This document shows, piece by piece, positions 34,957 to 44,227 of a stretch of 64,000 bases of DNA. The stretch covers positions 4,345 through 68,344 of the forward strand of contig JBKDAM010000104.1 in the NCBI GenBank assembly GCA_046316495.1. Direction: 5' to 3'. This DNA is from M3007 sp046316495. Lineage in GTDB: Bacteria; Bacteroidota; Bacteroidia; Chitinophagales; Saprospiraceae. The notes under the pieces are model-generated. The model saw nothing but the letters and a program-made list of their open reading frames with translations, searched no databases and had not been told where the DNA came from. Made by a program: the position numbers and the translations under genes. Position 1 is the first letter of the stretch. Every line of letters begins with the position of its first letter.

Positions 34957-36285
34957 ATGTTGTTAGAAGAGGTTATCATTTATGGGGTCGTCTTCCTTTT
35001 TTGTGGGTTAGTGATCTGGTTTTACCTGCGCAAAGAAGCCCGGCAGTCAAAATTGACGGAAGCTAAAATTGAAAAGGCTGTTCAGGATGGAACCTTTGAG
35101 CCTGTTTCGCTTCATCCGGTTATTGATTTAACGACTTGTATTAAAAGTGGGGCTTGTGTTGAAGCTTGTCCTGAAAAAGATATTCTTGGGATTGTTAATG
35201 GGCGCGCGACGCTTGTAAATGCTTCTCAATGCATCGGCCATGGCGCCTGTTTCCAGGCCTGCCCAGTAGAAGCCATCTCCCTTGTGATTGGAACAGAGCG
35301 CCGGGGTGTTGATTTGCCTCACGTTAGTCAAAATTTCGAGACCAATGTACCAGGTATTTTTATTGCAGGGGAATTAGGGGGAATGGGACTTATTAAAAAC
35401 AGTGTTGAACAGGGAGAAGCTGCTGTATTGAGCATTGTTCAGTCGAAATATCGCTCGGAGCCTGATCATTATGATTTGGTGATTGTGGGCGCAGGTCCGG
35501 CAGGGATTTCTGCCTCTTTGACGGCAAAAAAGCATCAGCTGAATTTTTTGACACTTGAGCAAGACTCTCTCGGTGGAACAGTTTTTAATTTTCCTCGCTC
35601 GAAAGTGGTGATGACTGCCCCGATGCATTTACCCTTGCATGGAAAAGTGAAATTATATAACACAAGTAAATCCGAACTTTTGGATTTATGGCACAGTGTA
35701 ATTGGAAAAAATCAAATTAAGGTGCAGGAGCACACCAAAGTGGAAGAAATTCAGGTGATTCCAACTGGTTTTGCAGTGATAACACAGGGGGGAGAATCCA
35801 TTAAGGCAAAAAATGTGTTACTTGCTATCGGTAGAAGAGGGAGTCCTCGCAAGCTGGGAATTCCTGGAGAGCAACTTGAAAAGGTGGCATATCGGTTATT
35901 GGAGCCCGAAAATATCTCAGGTAAAAGGGTTGTGGTGGTAGGTGGAGGTGATTCTGCAATTGAGGCGGCTCTTTCCTTGATTGAGGAAAATGAGGTGGTA
36001 TTAAGCTATCGAAGTGAAGCCTTTAGCAGGTTAAAGCCGCAAAATAGAGCTAATCTGGAAAAGGCCATCCTACAAAACAAGTTATCGGTCCGGTTAAAAA
36101 GCAATTTGGTTAGTATTCAAGAAGATACTGTTTTGCTAGCGGACGATCAGTTGCCCGAACCTGTTGAACTTCCAAATGACTTGGTTTATATTTTTGCTGG
36201 TGGGGAATTACCTACCCAATTTTTACAGAAAGCTGGCGTACAAATAACCAAGCGTTTCGGGTATACTGTCAAGTCATACCGATAA
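34957..36285 (+). CDS. Membrane-anchored ferredoxin/FAD-NAD(P) oxidoreductase with altered Fe-S motifs
   Basis: A 442-residue protein. One membrane helix (~5-24), then a ferredoxin-like domain with two motifs, C61-x2-S64-x2-C67-x3-C71-P and C92-x2-H95-x2-C98-x3-C102-P; the usual second cysteine is Ser in one and His in the other. A thioredoxin-reductase-type C-terminal motif (ETNVPGIFIAGEL, ~128-140) comes next, before the FAD domain (VIVGAGPAG, ~175-183) and the NAD(P) domain (VVVVGGGDSAIEAALSL). It ends in an FAD-end-like segment (LVYIFAGGELPTQFL). Likely reaction: NAD(P)H oxidation with electrons passed via Fe-S centres to the adjacent heme-b protein. The order of parts is unusual. Reverse flow is also possible. 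Confidence 0.8.
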   Translation: MLLEEVIIYGVVFLFCGLVIWFYLRKEARQSKLTEAKIEKAVQDGTFEPVSLHPVIDLTTCIKSGACVEACPEKDILGIVNGRATLVNASQCIGHGACFQACPVEAISLVIGTERRGVDLPHVSQNFETNVPGIFIAGELGGMGLIKNSVEQGEAAVLSIVQSKYRSEPDHYDLVIVGAGPAGISASLTAKKHQLNFLTLEQDSLGGTVFNFPRSKVVMTAPMHLPLHGKVKLYNTSKSELLDLWHSVIGKNQIKVQEHTKVEEIQVIPTGFAVITQGGESIKAKNVLLAIGRRGSPRKLGIPGEQLEKVAYRLLEPENISGKRVVVVGGGDSAIEAALSLIEENEVVLSYRSEAFSRLKPQNRANLEKAILQNKLSVRLKSNLVSIQEDTVLLADDQLPEPVELPNDLVYIFAGGELPTQFLQKAGVQITKRFGYTVKSYR

Positions 36286-36381
36286 TTTACCGGTTCGGTA
36301 AAATAGTTTAAACAATCTGCCATTTTTTTGTCAGAAAGCCCTACCTTGTCGGAGATGTACAAATGAGAGCTGTGATTTCTC

Positions 36382-38235
36382 ATGGTACAACCTTGCTGTT
36401 TTTATTTATTTGCTGTTTTGAAGACGTCCATTCTAATTATTGCTGTGTTTCTTGTAGGGTTTTCCGTACAAGGGTTGGCCCAATTGTCGCCTGGCGACCT
36501 GGCCAATTCGCACAAGCATCTAGAGGGAATGTCCAATTGTACGCAGTGCCATGATCTAGGTAATAAAGTTACCAATCAAAAGTGTTTAGCCTGCCACCAA
36601 GAGATTGACTACCGGATCTCTCGAAACATGGGTTATCATGCTTCTTCAGAGGTTAAGACAAAGGAATGTGCCGACTGCCACAGTGATCATCATGGTCGTA
36701 ACTTTGATATGGTTCGGTTTGATGAAAAAAAATTTAATCATCAACTGACTGGGTACGACTTAACGGGCAAGCACCAGCAAATTGATTGTAGAGCCTGTCA
36801 TAAGCCAGATTATGTCCAAGATGGAGGATTAAAAAAGCGCTCGGAGACGTTTTTGGGGCTGTCTCAGGCTTGTGTGTCCTGTCATGCGGATTACCACCAA
36901 AAAACCTTGGGCAGCGATTGTGCGAAATGCCATTCAACCGATCAGTTTGCTCCTGCCAACAGGTTTAATCACGATCGGGCTGATTTTCCATTATTGGGTA
37001 AACACAAGTCTGTCGACTGTATTGAGTGTCACCAAAAAGAGTTAAAGAATGGTACTGAATTTCAGCGTTTTTCAGGGGTGCCTTTTACGAATTGTAACAG
37101 TTGCCACGACGATCCGCATCAAAACCAATTAGGTTCCAACTGCAAGTCTTGTCATACAGAACAATCGTTTACAGCGCATTCGGCTTTGGTAAAATTCAAT
37201 CATACCAACACTGCATTCCCACTAAAAGGAAAGCATAAGCAAACTGCTTGTTTTGACTGTCATAAGCCCAACCAGACGGCACTGCTTGTGTTCCAGGATC
37301 GATTAGGGATTCGGCCGAACGACTGCAAAACTTGTCATGAGGACGTTCACAAGGGTCGTTTTGGTGAAAGCTGTGTGGATTGTCATAATGAAAGTACGTT
37401 TAAGACCAGTTTAGGGCTGGATAAATTTGATCATAATCGAACGGATTATCCTCTCACGGGAAAGCATGTTCAAGTAGATTGTAAGAAATGTCATACCAGT
37501 GAAAAAATGACGGATCCTCTTCCGTTCAATACTTGTGCGTCTTGCCACAACGATTACCACGAAGGACAATTTGTGACGCCTGTCAAGACCCAGGATTGTT
37601 CGGAATGCCACTCAACGGATGGATTTGATATTCCAATGTACACGGTGGAGAGCCATGCGAAAACGGCTTTTCCATTGGATGGAGCCCACTTGGCGGTTCC
37701 TTGTTTTTCTTGTCATGTAAAAAACGAGAAATGGCAGTTTAGAGAACTTGGGACTCGTTGCATTGATTGTCATCAGGACGTTCACAATGGACAGATTGCC
37801 GAGAAATGGTATCCTGCGAAAGCGTGTGAACAGTGCCATGTAAGTAGTTCTTGGAAGGAGAGTCGTTTTAAACACGAGTTGACCGGTTTTGAATTACTTG
37901 GTGCGCATGCTGAACAATCCTGTAGTGCTTGCCACTTTCCAGAAGGGCTGTTAGCTGACGCGGTATTTGAGAATTTACCTAAGCGATGCGAGGATTGCCA
38001 CTCCGACCAGCATTTTGGACAATTTAAAGAAAAAGAAGGTACAGATTGCTCGAAGTGTCATTCCTCTAATTCATGGGCTATTCCGCAATTTAACCATGAT
38101 AAAACCCGCTTTAAGTTAGAAGGAAAGCATGCCGAAGTAGCTTGCGAAAAGTGCCACTTAACAGTTGTTGTAAATAACAATAGCTATATCCAGTATAAAT
38201 TTGAACGATTTGAATGCGTAGTCTGCCACCAATGA
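36382..38235 (+). CDS. Secreted 23-heme c-type cytochrome
   Basis: A 617-residue protein with a signal peptide (hydrophobic core ILIIAVFLVGFSVQG, cut after GLAQ) and 23 CxxCH heme-binding motifs by direct count, about one per 25 residues. Seven copies of a strict pattern H-x10-H-x4-CxxCH occur (e.g. FNHDRADFPLLGKH before a heme), which supplies distal histidines for bis-His ligation, as in class III/c7-type multiheme cytochromes. No lipobox and no T9SS tail, so it is probably periplasmic or carried out with the other cytochromes. It precedes the 13-heme gene and overlaps it at ATGA (38232-38235), so they are translationally coupled. Role: long-range electron transfer. Confidence 0.93.
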   Translation: MVQPCCFYLFAVLKTSILIIAVFLVGFSVQGLAQLSPGDLANSHKHLEGMSNCTQCHDLGNKVTNQKCLACHQEIDYRISRNMGYHASSEVKTKECADCHSDHHGRNFDMVRFDEKKFNHQLTGYDLTGKHQQIDCRACHKPDYVQDGGLKKRSETFLGLSQACVSCHADYHQKTLGSDCAKCHSTDQFAPANRFNHDRADFPLLGKHKSVDCIECHQKELKNGTEFQRFSGVPFTNCNSCHDDPHQNQLGSNCKSCHTEQSFTAHSALVKFNHTNTAFPLKGKHKQTACFDCHKPNQTALLVFQDRLGIRPNDCKTCHEDVHKGRFGESCVDCHNESTFKTSLGLDKFDHNRTDYPLTGKHVQVDCKKCHTSEKMTDPLPFNTCASCHNDYHEGQFVTPVKTQDCSECHSTDGFDIPMYTVESHAKTAFPLDGAHLAVPCFSCHVKNEKWQFRELGTRCIDCHQDVHNGQIAEKWYPAKACEQCHVSSSWKESRFKHELTGFELLGAHAEQSCSACHFPEGLLADAVFENLPKRCEDCHSDQHFGQFKEKEGTDCSKCHSSNSWAIPQFNHDKTRFKLEGKHAEVACEKCHLTVVVNNNSYIQYKFERFECVVCHQ

Positions 38236-39299
38236 TTCTTCTATTGGCCTTTGTGAGTAGTTTATATTCGCAAAATCCACATGGGCAATCCCTCAAAATG
38301 GATTGTGTTGCCTGTCATCAGGCGGCCTCCTGGGAGATTTCTGTGCAGGATTGGCAGGATCGGAGTACAGAGCAGCAACGTACTAAGTGGAAAGTTGATA
38401 GTAGTATGCCCTATTTTACCCATGACTTAACTGGATTTTCTTTAGAAGGGCGCCATGCTTTAATTGATTGCAGAGATTGTCATTCCGATCTCGTTTTTGA
38501 GAATGCCCAGGTAAATTGCGTGGATTGTCATACTGATATACACCAGCAAACGGTCGGATCTGATTGCGCTCGTTGTCATACTCCTGCACATTGGTTAGTA
38601 GATCAAATTACGGAGTTGCATCAGCAGAACGGGTTCCCACTTTTAGGAAGGCATTTAGTTGCAGATTGTATTGCTTGCCACCGATCTGAGAGCCATTTGC
38701 GCTTTGATCGCATTGGGAATGATTGTGTGAATTGCCACCTAAAAGATTACCAGGAGACCAGCACTCCAAACCATACTTCGGCCGGTTATTCTACGGATTG
38801 TGTGCTTTGTCATGATATGCAGGGTAGTGGCTGGTTGTGGACCAGTGGGGGGGCGAATCACTTATTTTTCCCTTTGACGCAAGGTCATCAAATCAACGAT
38901 TGTTCCAAATGTCATCTGAACGGAAACTTCATCAATACTCCAACGGATTGTTTTGCTTGTCACGAGACTGATTTTCGGGCCACCGCTCAACCAGACCATG
39001 AAGCTGGAGGATTTCCAACAGACTGTGCTGTTTGCCACACAACAGCGGTGGGCTGGCCTGCTAATGATTTCACACAACACGATAACCTTTATTTTCCAAT
39101 ATATAGTGGAAAGCATCAGGGAGAGTGGAATCAATGCTCAGAATGCCATACCACTCCTGGTAATTACAAGGTTTTTAGCTGTATAGATTGCCATGAACAC
39201 AATAATGCTGGGGATTTAGCGGATGACCATAACGACGTAAATGGGTATACCTATGCTAGTACAGCTTGTTATAGTTGTCACCCCAAAGGAGATGAATAA
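38232..39299 (+). CDS. Secreted 13-heme c-type cytochrome
   Basis: About 355 residues from ATG 38232, which overlaps the previous stop as ATGA; ATG 38214 in the same frame adds six residues. A short signal peptide (ILLLAFVSSLYSQ) and 13 CxxCH motifs are present. The last three hemes lie in a distinctive end module (YFPIYSGKHQGEWNQC ... SCIDCHEH ... ACYSCHPKG). Its N-terminal start (NPHGQSLKMDCVACH) and its end module are both shared with the giant cytochrome encoded next; that protein seems to be an expanded version. No anchor was seen. Probably a periplasmic or surface electron carrier linking the 23-heme and 64-heme proteins. Confidence 0.93.
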   Translation: MILLLAFVSSLYSQNPHGQSLKMDCVACHQAASWEISVQDWQDRSTEQQRTKWKVDSSMPYFTHDLTGFSLEGRHALIDCRDCHSDLVFENAQVNCVDCHTDIHQQTVGSDCARCHTPAHWLVDQITELHQQNGFPLLGRHLVADCIACHRSESHLRFDRIGNDCVNCHLKDYQETSTPNHTSAGYSTDCVLCHDMQGSGWLWTSGGANHLFFPLTQGHQINDCSKCHLNGNFINTPTDCFACHETDFRATAQPDHEAGGFPTDCAVCHTTAVGWPANDFTQHDNLYFPIYSGKHQGEWNQCSECHTTPGNYKVFSCIDCHEHNNAGDLADDHNDVNGYTYASTACYSCHPKGDE

Positions 39300-39334
39300 T
39301 AATAAATTAAGACAAGATTGATAAACGATAACAA

Positions 39335-42300
39335 TTGATTAGAGTAGCGTCCATATTAGCACTTCTTTGTTGGACTTCGGTGCTTTTTGCACAAAGTCCA
39401 CATGGTACAGACATGAAAATGAACTGTGCCTCCTGCCACTCTGCGGCGGGATGGGAAATTAGTGCTACTTACTGGTCAAACCTGGAGCGGCAGCATGATC
39501 AGAACAGCCGTCAAAAACCAGTAGAAACTACTGACACCCTTTCTTTTCACCATAGTAGTACAGGATTTGAGTTAGAAGGTCGACATGCAAAAATTGATTG
39601 TAGGGCATGCCACGAATCACTAGTATTTTCAGAAGCAGAAACCGGTTGCATATCTTGTCACGTTGACATCCACCAGCAGACACTTGGCAACGATTGCGCG
39701 CGCTGTCATAGCTCTAATAACTGGCTGATTGACAATATTAACGAACTCCATCAGCAGAATGGTTTTCCGCTTATTGGTGTGCATACCGCCTTAGACTGTG
39801 CTAGCTGCCATACCTCCAGCTCAGTGATGCAGTATAATCGGATTGGGAATGACTGTATTAGCTGCCACAAGGCAGATTTTAATGCAACTACTAATCCAGA
39901 TCACGAAGCAGGCGGATTTTCGACCGATTGTTTAGAGTGCCATGATTTATTCTCACCAGATTGGAATACAGATCAAGTCAACCATGACTTCTTCCCCTTA
40001 ACAAAAGGCCATGAGATAAGCGATTGTGCTCGGTGCCACGTTGGAGGGGATTTTGCGAATACGCCAACGAACTGTTTTGCCTGTCACCAAGCGGATTATA
40101 ACGGAGCATTAAGTCCAAACCACCACCTTGCGGGATTTTCAAATGATTGTGCTCAATGCCATACAACCGATCCTGAGTGGATGCCGGCTCAATATGTGGC
40201 CCATGATTTGAATCATTTCCCGATTTACAGCGGTAAACACAATGGTCAATGGACTAGCTGTGCAGAGTGCCATACCGATCCTGCTAATTATTCGGTCTAT
40301 TCGTGTACTATCTGCCATACGAATCCGGAGACAGATGATGGGCATGGAGGAGTTAACGGTTATGTGTACGAAAATACAGCTTGTCTGGCATGTCACCCTA
40401 CTGGTGATGCGGGAACATCGTTTGATCACAATAGTACTAATTTCCCTTTGACTGGTGCGCATTTACAGGCGAGTTGTACAGAGTGCCATGCCAACGGTTA
40501 TGCCGGCACACCGACGGATTGCGTATCTTGTCACAATACGGATTTTACACAAGCCTATAATCCAAATCACGTCAGTTTAAATTTGCCAACCGATTGTGCC
40601 AGTTGTCATACGACGGAACCTGGATGGGCGCCTGCTTCGTTTGCCATTCACGACACGTATTATCCATTAAATGGTGCACATAGTGTTATTGCTTTGGATT
40701 GTGCAACTTGTCATAATGGCGATTATAACAACACGCCAACTACTTGTAATGGTTGCCACAATCCAGATTACCTTCAAGCGAATGTACCTAACCACGTTCA
40801 GAATCAGTTCCCTACAGATTGTGCGACGTGTCACTCCGAGTCCGCTTGGGCACCCTCAACATTTGATCACAATATTGTTTTCCCATTAACGGGTGCGCAC
40901 AGTGCCATTGCCAATGATTGTGCTGTTTGCCATATCAATGGGAACTACACCAATACTCCAAACACCTGTGCGGAGTGCCACAATGCAGACTACAATAGTA
41001 GTACGAATCCGAACCACGTTTCATTAGGGCTTCCAACAGACTGTGAGACTTGCCATACTACGGCCCCTGGCTGGGAGCCTGCCTTGTTCCCAATTCACAA
41101 CAACTATTATCCGCTAAATGGTGCGCATGCAGTGATTGCTAATGATTGTGCAACATGTCATAATGGCAATTATAATAGCACTCCGAATACTTGCGTAGCC
41201 TGTCACGAAACCGATTACGCTAATACAACTGCCCCGAATCATGCCGCTGCGCAATTTCCGCAAGAGTGTGCTTCCTGCCATACGGAAAGTGCTTGGGAGC
41301 CCGCTACCTTCGACCACGATCTTCAATATTTTCCAATCTATAGTGGGGAGCATAATGGAGAGTGGAGTCAATGTACTGATTGCCACCTCAACCCATCCAA
41401 TTATGCAGAATTTACTTGCATAACCTGTCATACAAATCCTCAGACAGATGAGGAGCACACTGGGGTTGGTGGATATGTATATAACAGCGCAGCGTGTCTT
41501 GCTTGCCACCCTACTGGGGATGCGGATCTTATTTTTGATCACAACACTACGAACTTCCCTCTGACAGGCGCGCACCTGTCCACCGATTGTATTTCTTGTC
41601 ACGCAGGTGGATTTGAGGGGACATCAACTGATTGTGCAACTTGCCATACGATTGATTTTAACCAGGCTATGAACCCTAATCACGTGGCCTTAAATATTCC
41701 GATGGATTGTGCCAGTTGTCACTCCACAGCCCCTGGCTGGGCGCCTGCTTCCTTTGCAATCCACAATAATTATTATGCTTTGAATGGAGCGCATGCGGCC
41801 ATTGCAATGGATTGTGCTGCTTGTCATAATGGCAATTACAACAGCACGCCAAATACTTGTAATGGATGTCATACTGGTGATTACAATGCTGCAACTGCGC
41901 CGAACCACTTATTGAATCAATTTCCGACAGATTGTGCAAGCTGTCATAGTGAATCAGCTTGGACTCCTTCTACTTTTGATCACAATACCTTCTATCCATT
42001 TACAGGTGCACACCTTGCAGTCGCAACTGACTGTATTGCTTGTCACCAAAATGGAAATTATTCAGCAACTCCCAATACCTGTAACGGTTGTCACGCTGCC
42101 GAGTATACCGGAAGTGCCAATCCCAACCACCAGGCACTTGGTATACCCACAGATTGTGAAAGCTGTCACTCCACAGCCCCTGGCTGGGCGCCTGCCTCTT
42201 TCGCAATCCACAATGACTATTATCCTTTGAACGGTGCTCATGCTGCTATTGCTAATGACTGTGCGACCTGTCATAATGGGGATTATAATAATACACCGGC

Positions 42301-44212
42301 TACTTGTTTTGCTTGTCATAGCTCGGAGTTTACAAACACTACCAACCCCAACCATACCGCTGCTCAGTTCCCGACGGATTGTGCGTCTTGCCACACAGAG
42401 ACGGCTTGGGATCCGGCTATTTTTGATCATGACGGTCAGTATTTTCCAATTTATAGCGGTGCGCATGATGGGGAATGGAGCCAGTGTATTGAGTGTCACT
42501 TCAACCCAAATAACTATGCAGAAGTAAGCTGTATTGGTTGCCACACAAATCCGGAAACGGACGATCAGCATACCGGGGTGAATGGTTATGTTTATAACAG
42601 TTCTGCTTGCCTAGCTTGTCATCCAACCGGTGATGCAACGTCTGTTTTTGATCATAATTCTACTGGATTTCCGCTAACTGGAGCACATATAAGTGTGAAC
42701 TGTATGGATTGCCATACTTCAGGCTTCCAAACACCCCTTTCCACTGAGTGTGTAGCCTGCCACCAAGTACAGTTCAATCAGGCTGCCAATCCAAATCACC
42801 AGGCATTAAATCTTTCAACGGATTGCGTTACTTGTCATACAACTGCGCCTAGCTGGGAACCTGCGTTGTTCCCGATCCACAACAATTATTACCAGCTCAA
42901 TGGAGCGCACGCAGCGATTGCGAATGATTGTGCGGTGTGCCACAACGGTAACTATAACAACACCCCGAATACTTGTAACGGTTGCCACAATTCAGAATAC
43001 TCGGGTACTACAAATCCGAACCACGCGGTAGCGCAGTTTCCGACTGACTGTGCGTTGTGTCATACAGAGACGGCCTGGACTCCTTCTACCTTTGACCACA
43101 ATGTGATTTACCCATTGACCGGTGCGCATGCTGGTATTGCGAATGATTGCGCACTTTGCCACGTAAACGGCAATTACAACAATACTCCGAATACCTGCAA
43201 CGGCTGTCACAGTTCGGACTATAGCGGTAGTACGAATCCGAACCACGTTTCGTTAGGAATTCCGACGGATTGTGAGAGTTGTCATACGACTGCGCCTGAT
43301 TGGGAGCCAGCCTTGTTCCCAATTCATAATAATTATTACCAATTGAACGGAGCACATGCCCTTATTTCTACGGATTGTGCTGCTTGCCACAACGGCAACT
43401 ACAACAATACCCCGAATACTTGTGTAGGGTGCCATTTACCGGAGTATACTGCAACCTCGAGTCCAAACCATTCTGCAGCGCAGTTCCCAACGGATTGTAT
43501 TCAATGCCACAGTGAGACGGCTTGGGTTCCATCCACATTTGACCATAATGTGTACTATCCATTAACCGGCGCGCATGCCTCGATCGCGAACGATTGTGCG
43601 TTGTGCCACGTGAATGGTAATTACAACAACACCCCGAATACCTGCAACGGCTGTCACAGTTCGGATTATAGTGGCAGTACGAATCCGAACCACGTTTCTT
43701 TAGGGCTTCCGACGGATTGTGAGAGTTGCCATACCACTGAACCTGGCTGGGCCCCTGCGTTGTTCCCGATCCACAACAATTATTATCAATTGAATGGTGC
43801 TCATGCGGTGATAGCAAACGATTGTGTTGCTTGTCATAATGGCAATTACAACAACACCCCGAACACTTGTTTTGGATGTCATGCTGCGGAGTACAATTCG
43901 GCCAATAATCCTAACCATTTATCAGCGCAGTTTCCCACTGCGTGCGCTAACTGTCATACCGAGACGGCTTGGACCCCTTCCACTTTTGATCACGATCAGT
44001 TATATTTTCCAATATATAGTGGGAAACATGAGGGAGAGTGGAATCAGTGTAATGAATGCCATACCAATCCGAATAATTACAGCATATTCAGTTGCATTGA
44101 TTGCCACGAACACGATGATCCTGCGGACATGGCTGATAAGCATCAGGGCGTTTCTGGATATAGTTACAACAGTGCTGCTTGTTATTCTTGTCACCCTACT
44201 GGTGAAGATTAA
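39335..44212 (+). CDS. Giant secreted 64-heme c-type cytochrome
   Basis: A 1625-residue protein with 64 CxxCH motifs by direct count. The start is TTG at 39335: a TAA stop lies two codons upstream in frame, the next ATG is after the signal peptide, and the TTG is followed at once by a good signal sequence (VASILALLCWTSVLFAQ). Layout by hemes: 10 + (3+12) + (3+12) + (3+18) + 3, where each '3' is an end-type module starting FPIYSG at residues 295, 666, 1037 and 1558. The 12- and 18-heme stretches are triplets of ~75 residues. In a sampled 149-residue unit there are six hemes and exactly six extra His (NPNH, FPIH, NGAH, SPNH, FDH, TGAH), consistent with bis-His ligation throughout. It probably forms a rigid heme wire. 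Only 15 bases separate it from the beta-barrel gene. Confidence 0.93.
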   Translation: MIRVASILALLCWTSVLFAQSPHGTDMKMNCASCHSAAGWEISATYWSNLERQHDQNSRQKPVETTDTLSFHHSSTGFELEGRHAKIDCRACHESLVFSEAETGCISCHVDIHQQTLGNDCARCHSSNNWLIDNINELHQQNGFPLIGVHTALDCASCHTSSSVMQYNRIGNDCISCHKADFNATTNPDHEAGGFSTDCLECHDLFSPDWNTDQVNHDFFPLTKGHEISDCARCHVGGDFANTPTNCFACHQADYNGALSPNHHLAGFSNDCAQCHTTDPEWMPAQYVAHDLNHFPIYSGKHNGQWTSCAECHTDPANYSVYSCTICHTNPETDDGHGGVNGYVYENTACLACHPTGDAGTSFDHNSTNFPLTGAHLQASCTECHANGYAGTPTDCVSCHNTDFTQAYNPNHVSLNLPTDCASCHTTEPGWAPASFAIHDTYYPLNGAHSVIALDCATCHNGDYNNTPTTCNGCHNPDYLQANVPNHVQNQFPTDCATCHSESAWAPSTFDHNIVFPLTGAHSAIANDCAVCHINGNYTNTPNTCAECHNADYNSSTNPNHVSLGLPTDCETCHTTAPGWEPALFPIHNNYYPLNGAHAVIANDCATCHNGNYNSTPNTCVACHETDYANTTAPNHAAAQFPQECASCHTESAWEPATFDHDLQYFPIYSGEHNGEWSQCTDCHLNPSNYAEFTCITCHTNPQTDEEHTGVGGYVYNSAACLACHPTGDADLIFDHNTTNFPLTGAHLSTDCISCHAGGFEGTSTDCATCHTIDFNQAMNPNHVALNIPMDCASCHSTAPGWAPASFAIHNNYYALNGAHAAIAMDCAACHNGNYNSTPNTCNGCHTGDYNAATAPNHLLNQFPTDCASCHSESAWTPSTFDHNTFYPFTGAHLAVATDCIACHQNGNYSATPNTCNGCHAAEYTGSANPNHQALGIPTDCESCHSTAPGWAPASFAIHNDYYPLNGAHAAIANDCATCHNGDYNNTPATCFACHSSEFTNTTNPNHTAAQFPTDCASCHTETAWDPAIFDHDGQYFPIYSGAHDGEWSQCIECHFNPNNYAEVSCIGCHTNPETDDQHTGVNGYVYNSSACLACHPTGDATSVFDHNSTGFPLTGAHISVNCMDCHTSGFQTPLSTECVACHQVQFNQAANPNHQALNLSTDCVTCHTTAPSWEPALFPIHNNYYQLNGAHAAIANDCAVCHNGNYNNTPNTCNGCHNSEYSGTTNPNHAVAQFPTDCALCHTETAWTPSTFDHNVIYPLTGAHAGIANDCALCHVNGNYNNTPNTCNGCHSSDYSGSTNPNHVSLGIPTDCESCHTTAPDWEPALFPIHNNYYQLNGAHALISTDCAACHNGNYNNTPNTCVGCHLPEYTATSSPNHSAAQFPTDCIQCHSETAWVPSTFDHNVYYPLTGAHASIANDCALCHVNGNYNNTPNTCNGCHSSDYSGSTNPNHVSLGLPTDCESCHTTEPGWAPALFPIHNNYYQLNGAHAVIANDCVACHNGNYNNTPNTCFGCHAAEYNSANNPNHLSAQFPTACANCHTETAWTPSTFDHDQLYFPIYSGKHEGEWNQCNECHTNPNNYSIFSCIDCHEHDDPADMADKHQGVSGYSYNSAACYSCHPTGED
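40217..44005 (+). repeat. Hierarchical in-frame repeats of the giant cytochrome gene
   Basis: Super-repeats begin at 40217, 41330 and 42443 (exact 1113-base period, 371 residues, 15 hemes), with the last longer (to 44005, 521 residues, 21 hemes). Inside, six-heme units recur; the clearest tandem pair starts at 43145 and 43592 (447 bases) with long near-identical DNA stretches. Confidence 0.85.
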
Positions 44213-44227
44213 CCCGTTTATTAACTT

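Noticed and set aside
40217..44005. Tandem repeats considered as a CRISPR array or minisatellite
   Set aside because: The repeats are long, in frame and diverged mainly at synonymous sites, and encode heme motifs. There are no short identical repeats with unique spacers and no cas genes.
39978..44194. Many long antisense and alternative-frame ORFs (up to ~170 codons) across the giant cytochrome gene
   Set aside because: They mirror the repeated heme codons of the real gene, lack signal or domain features and recur with the repeat period. They are composition shadows.
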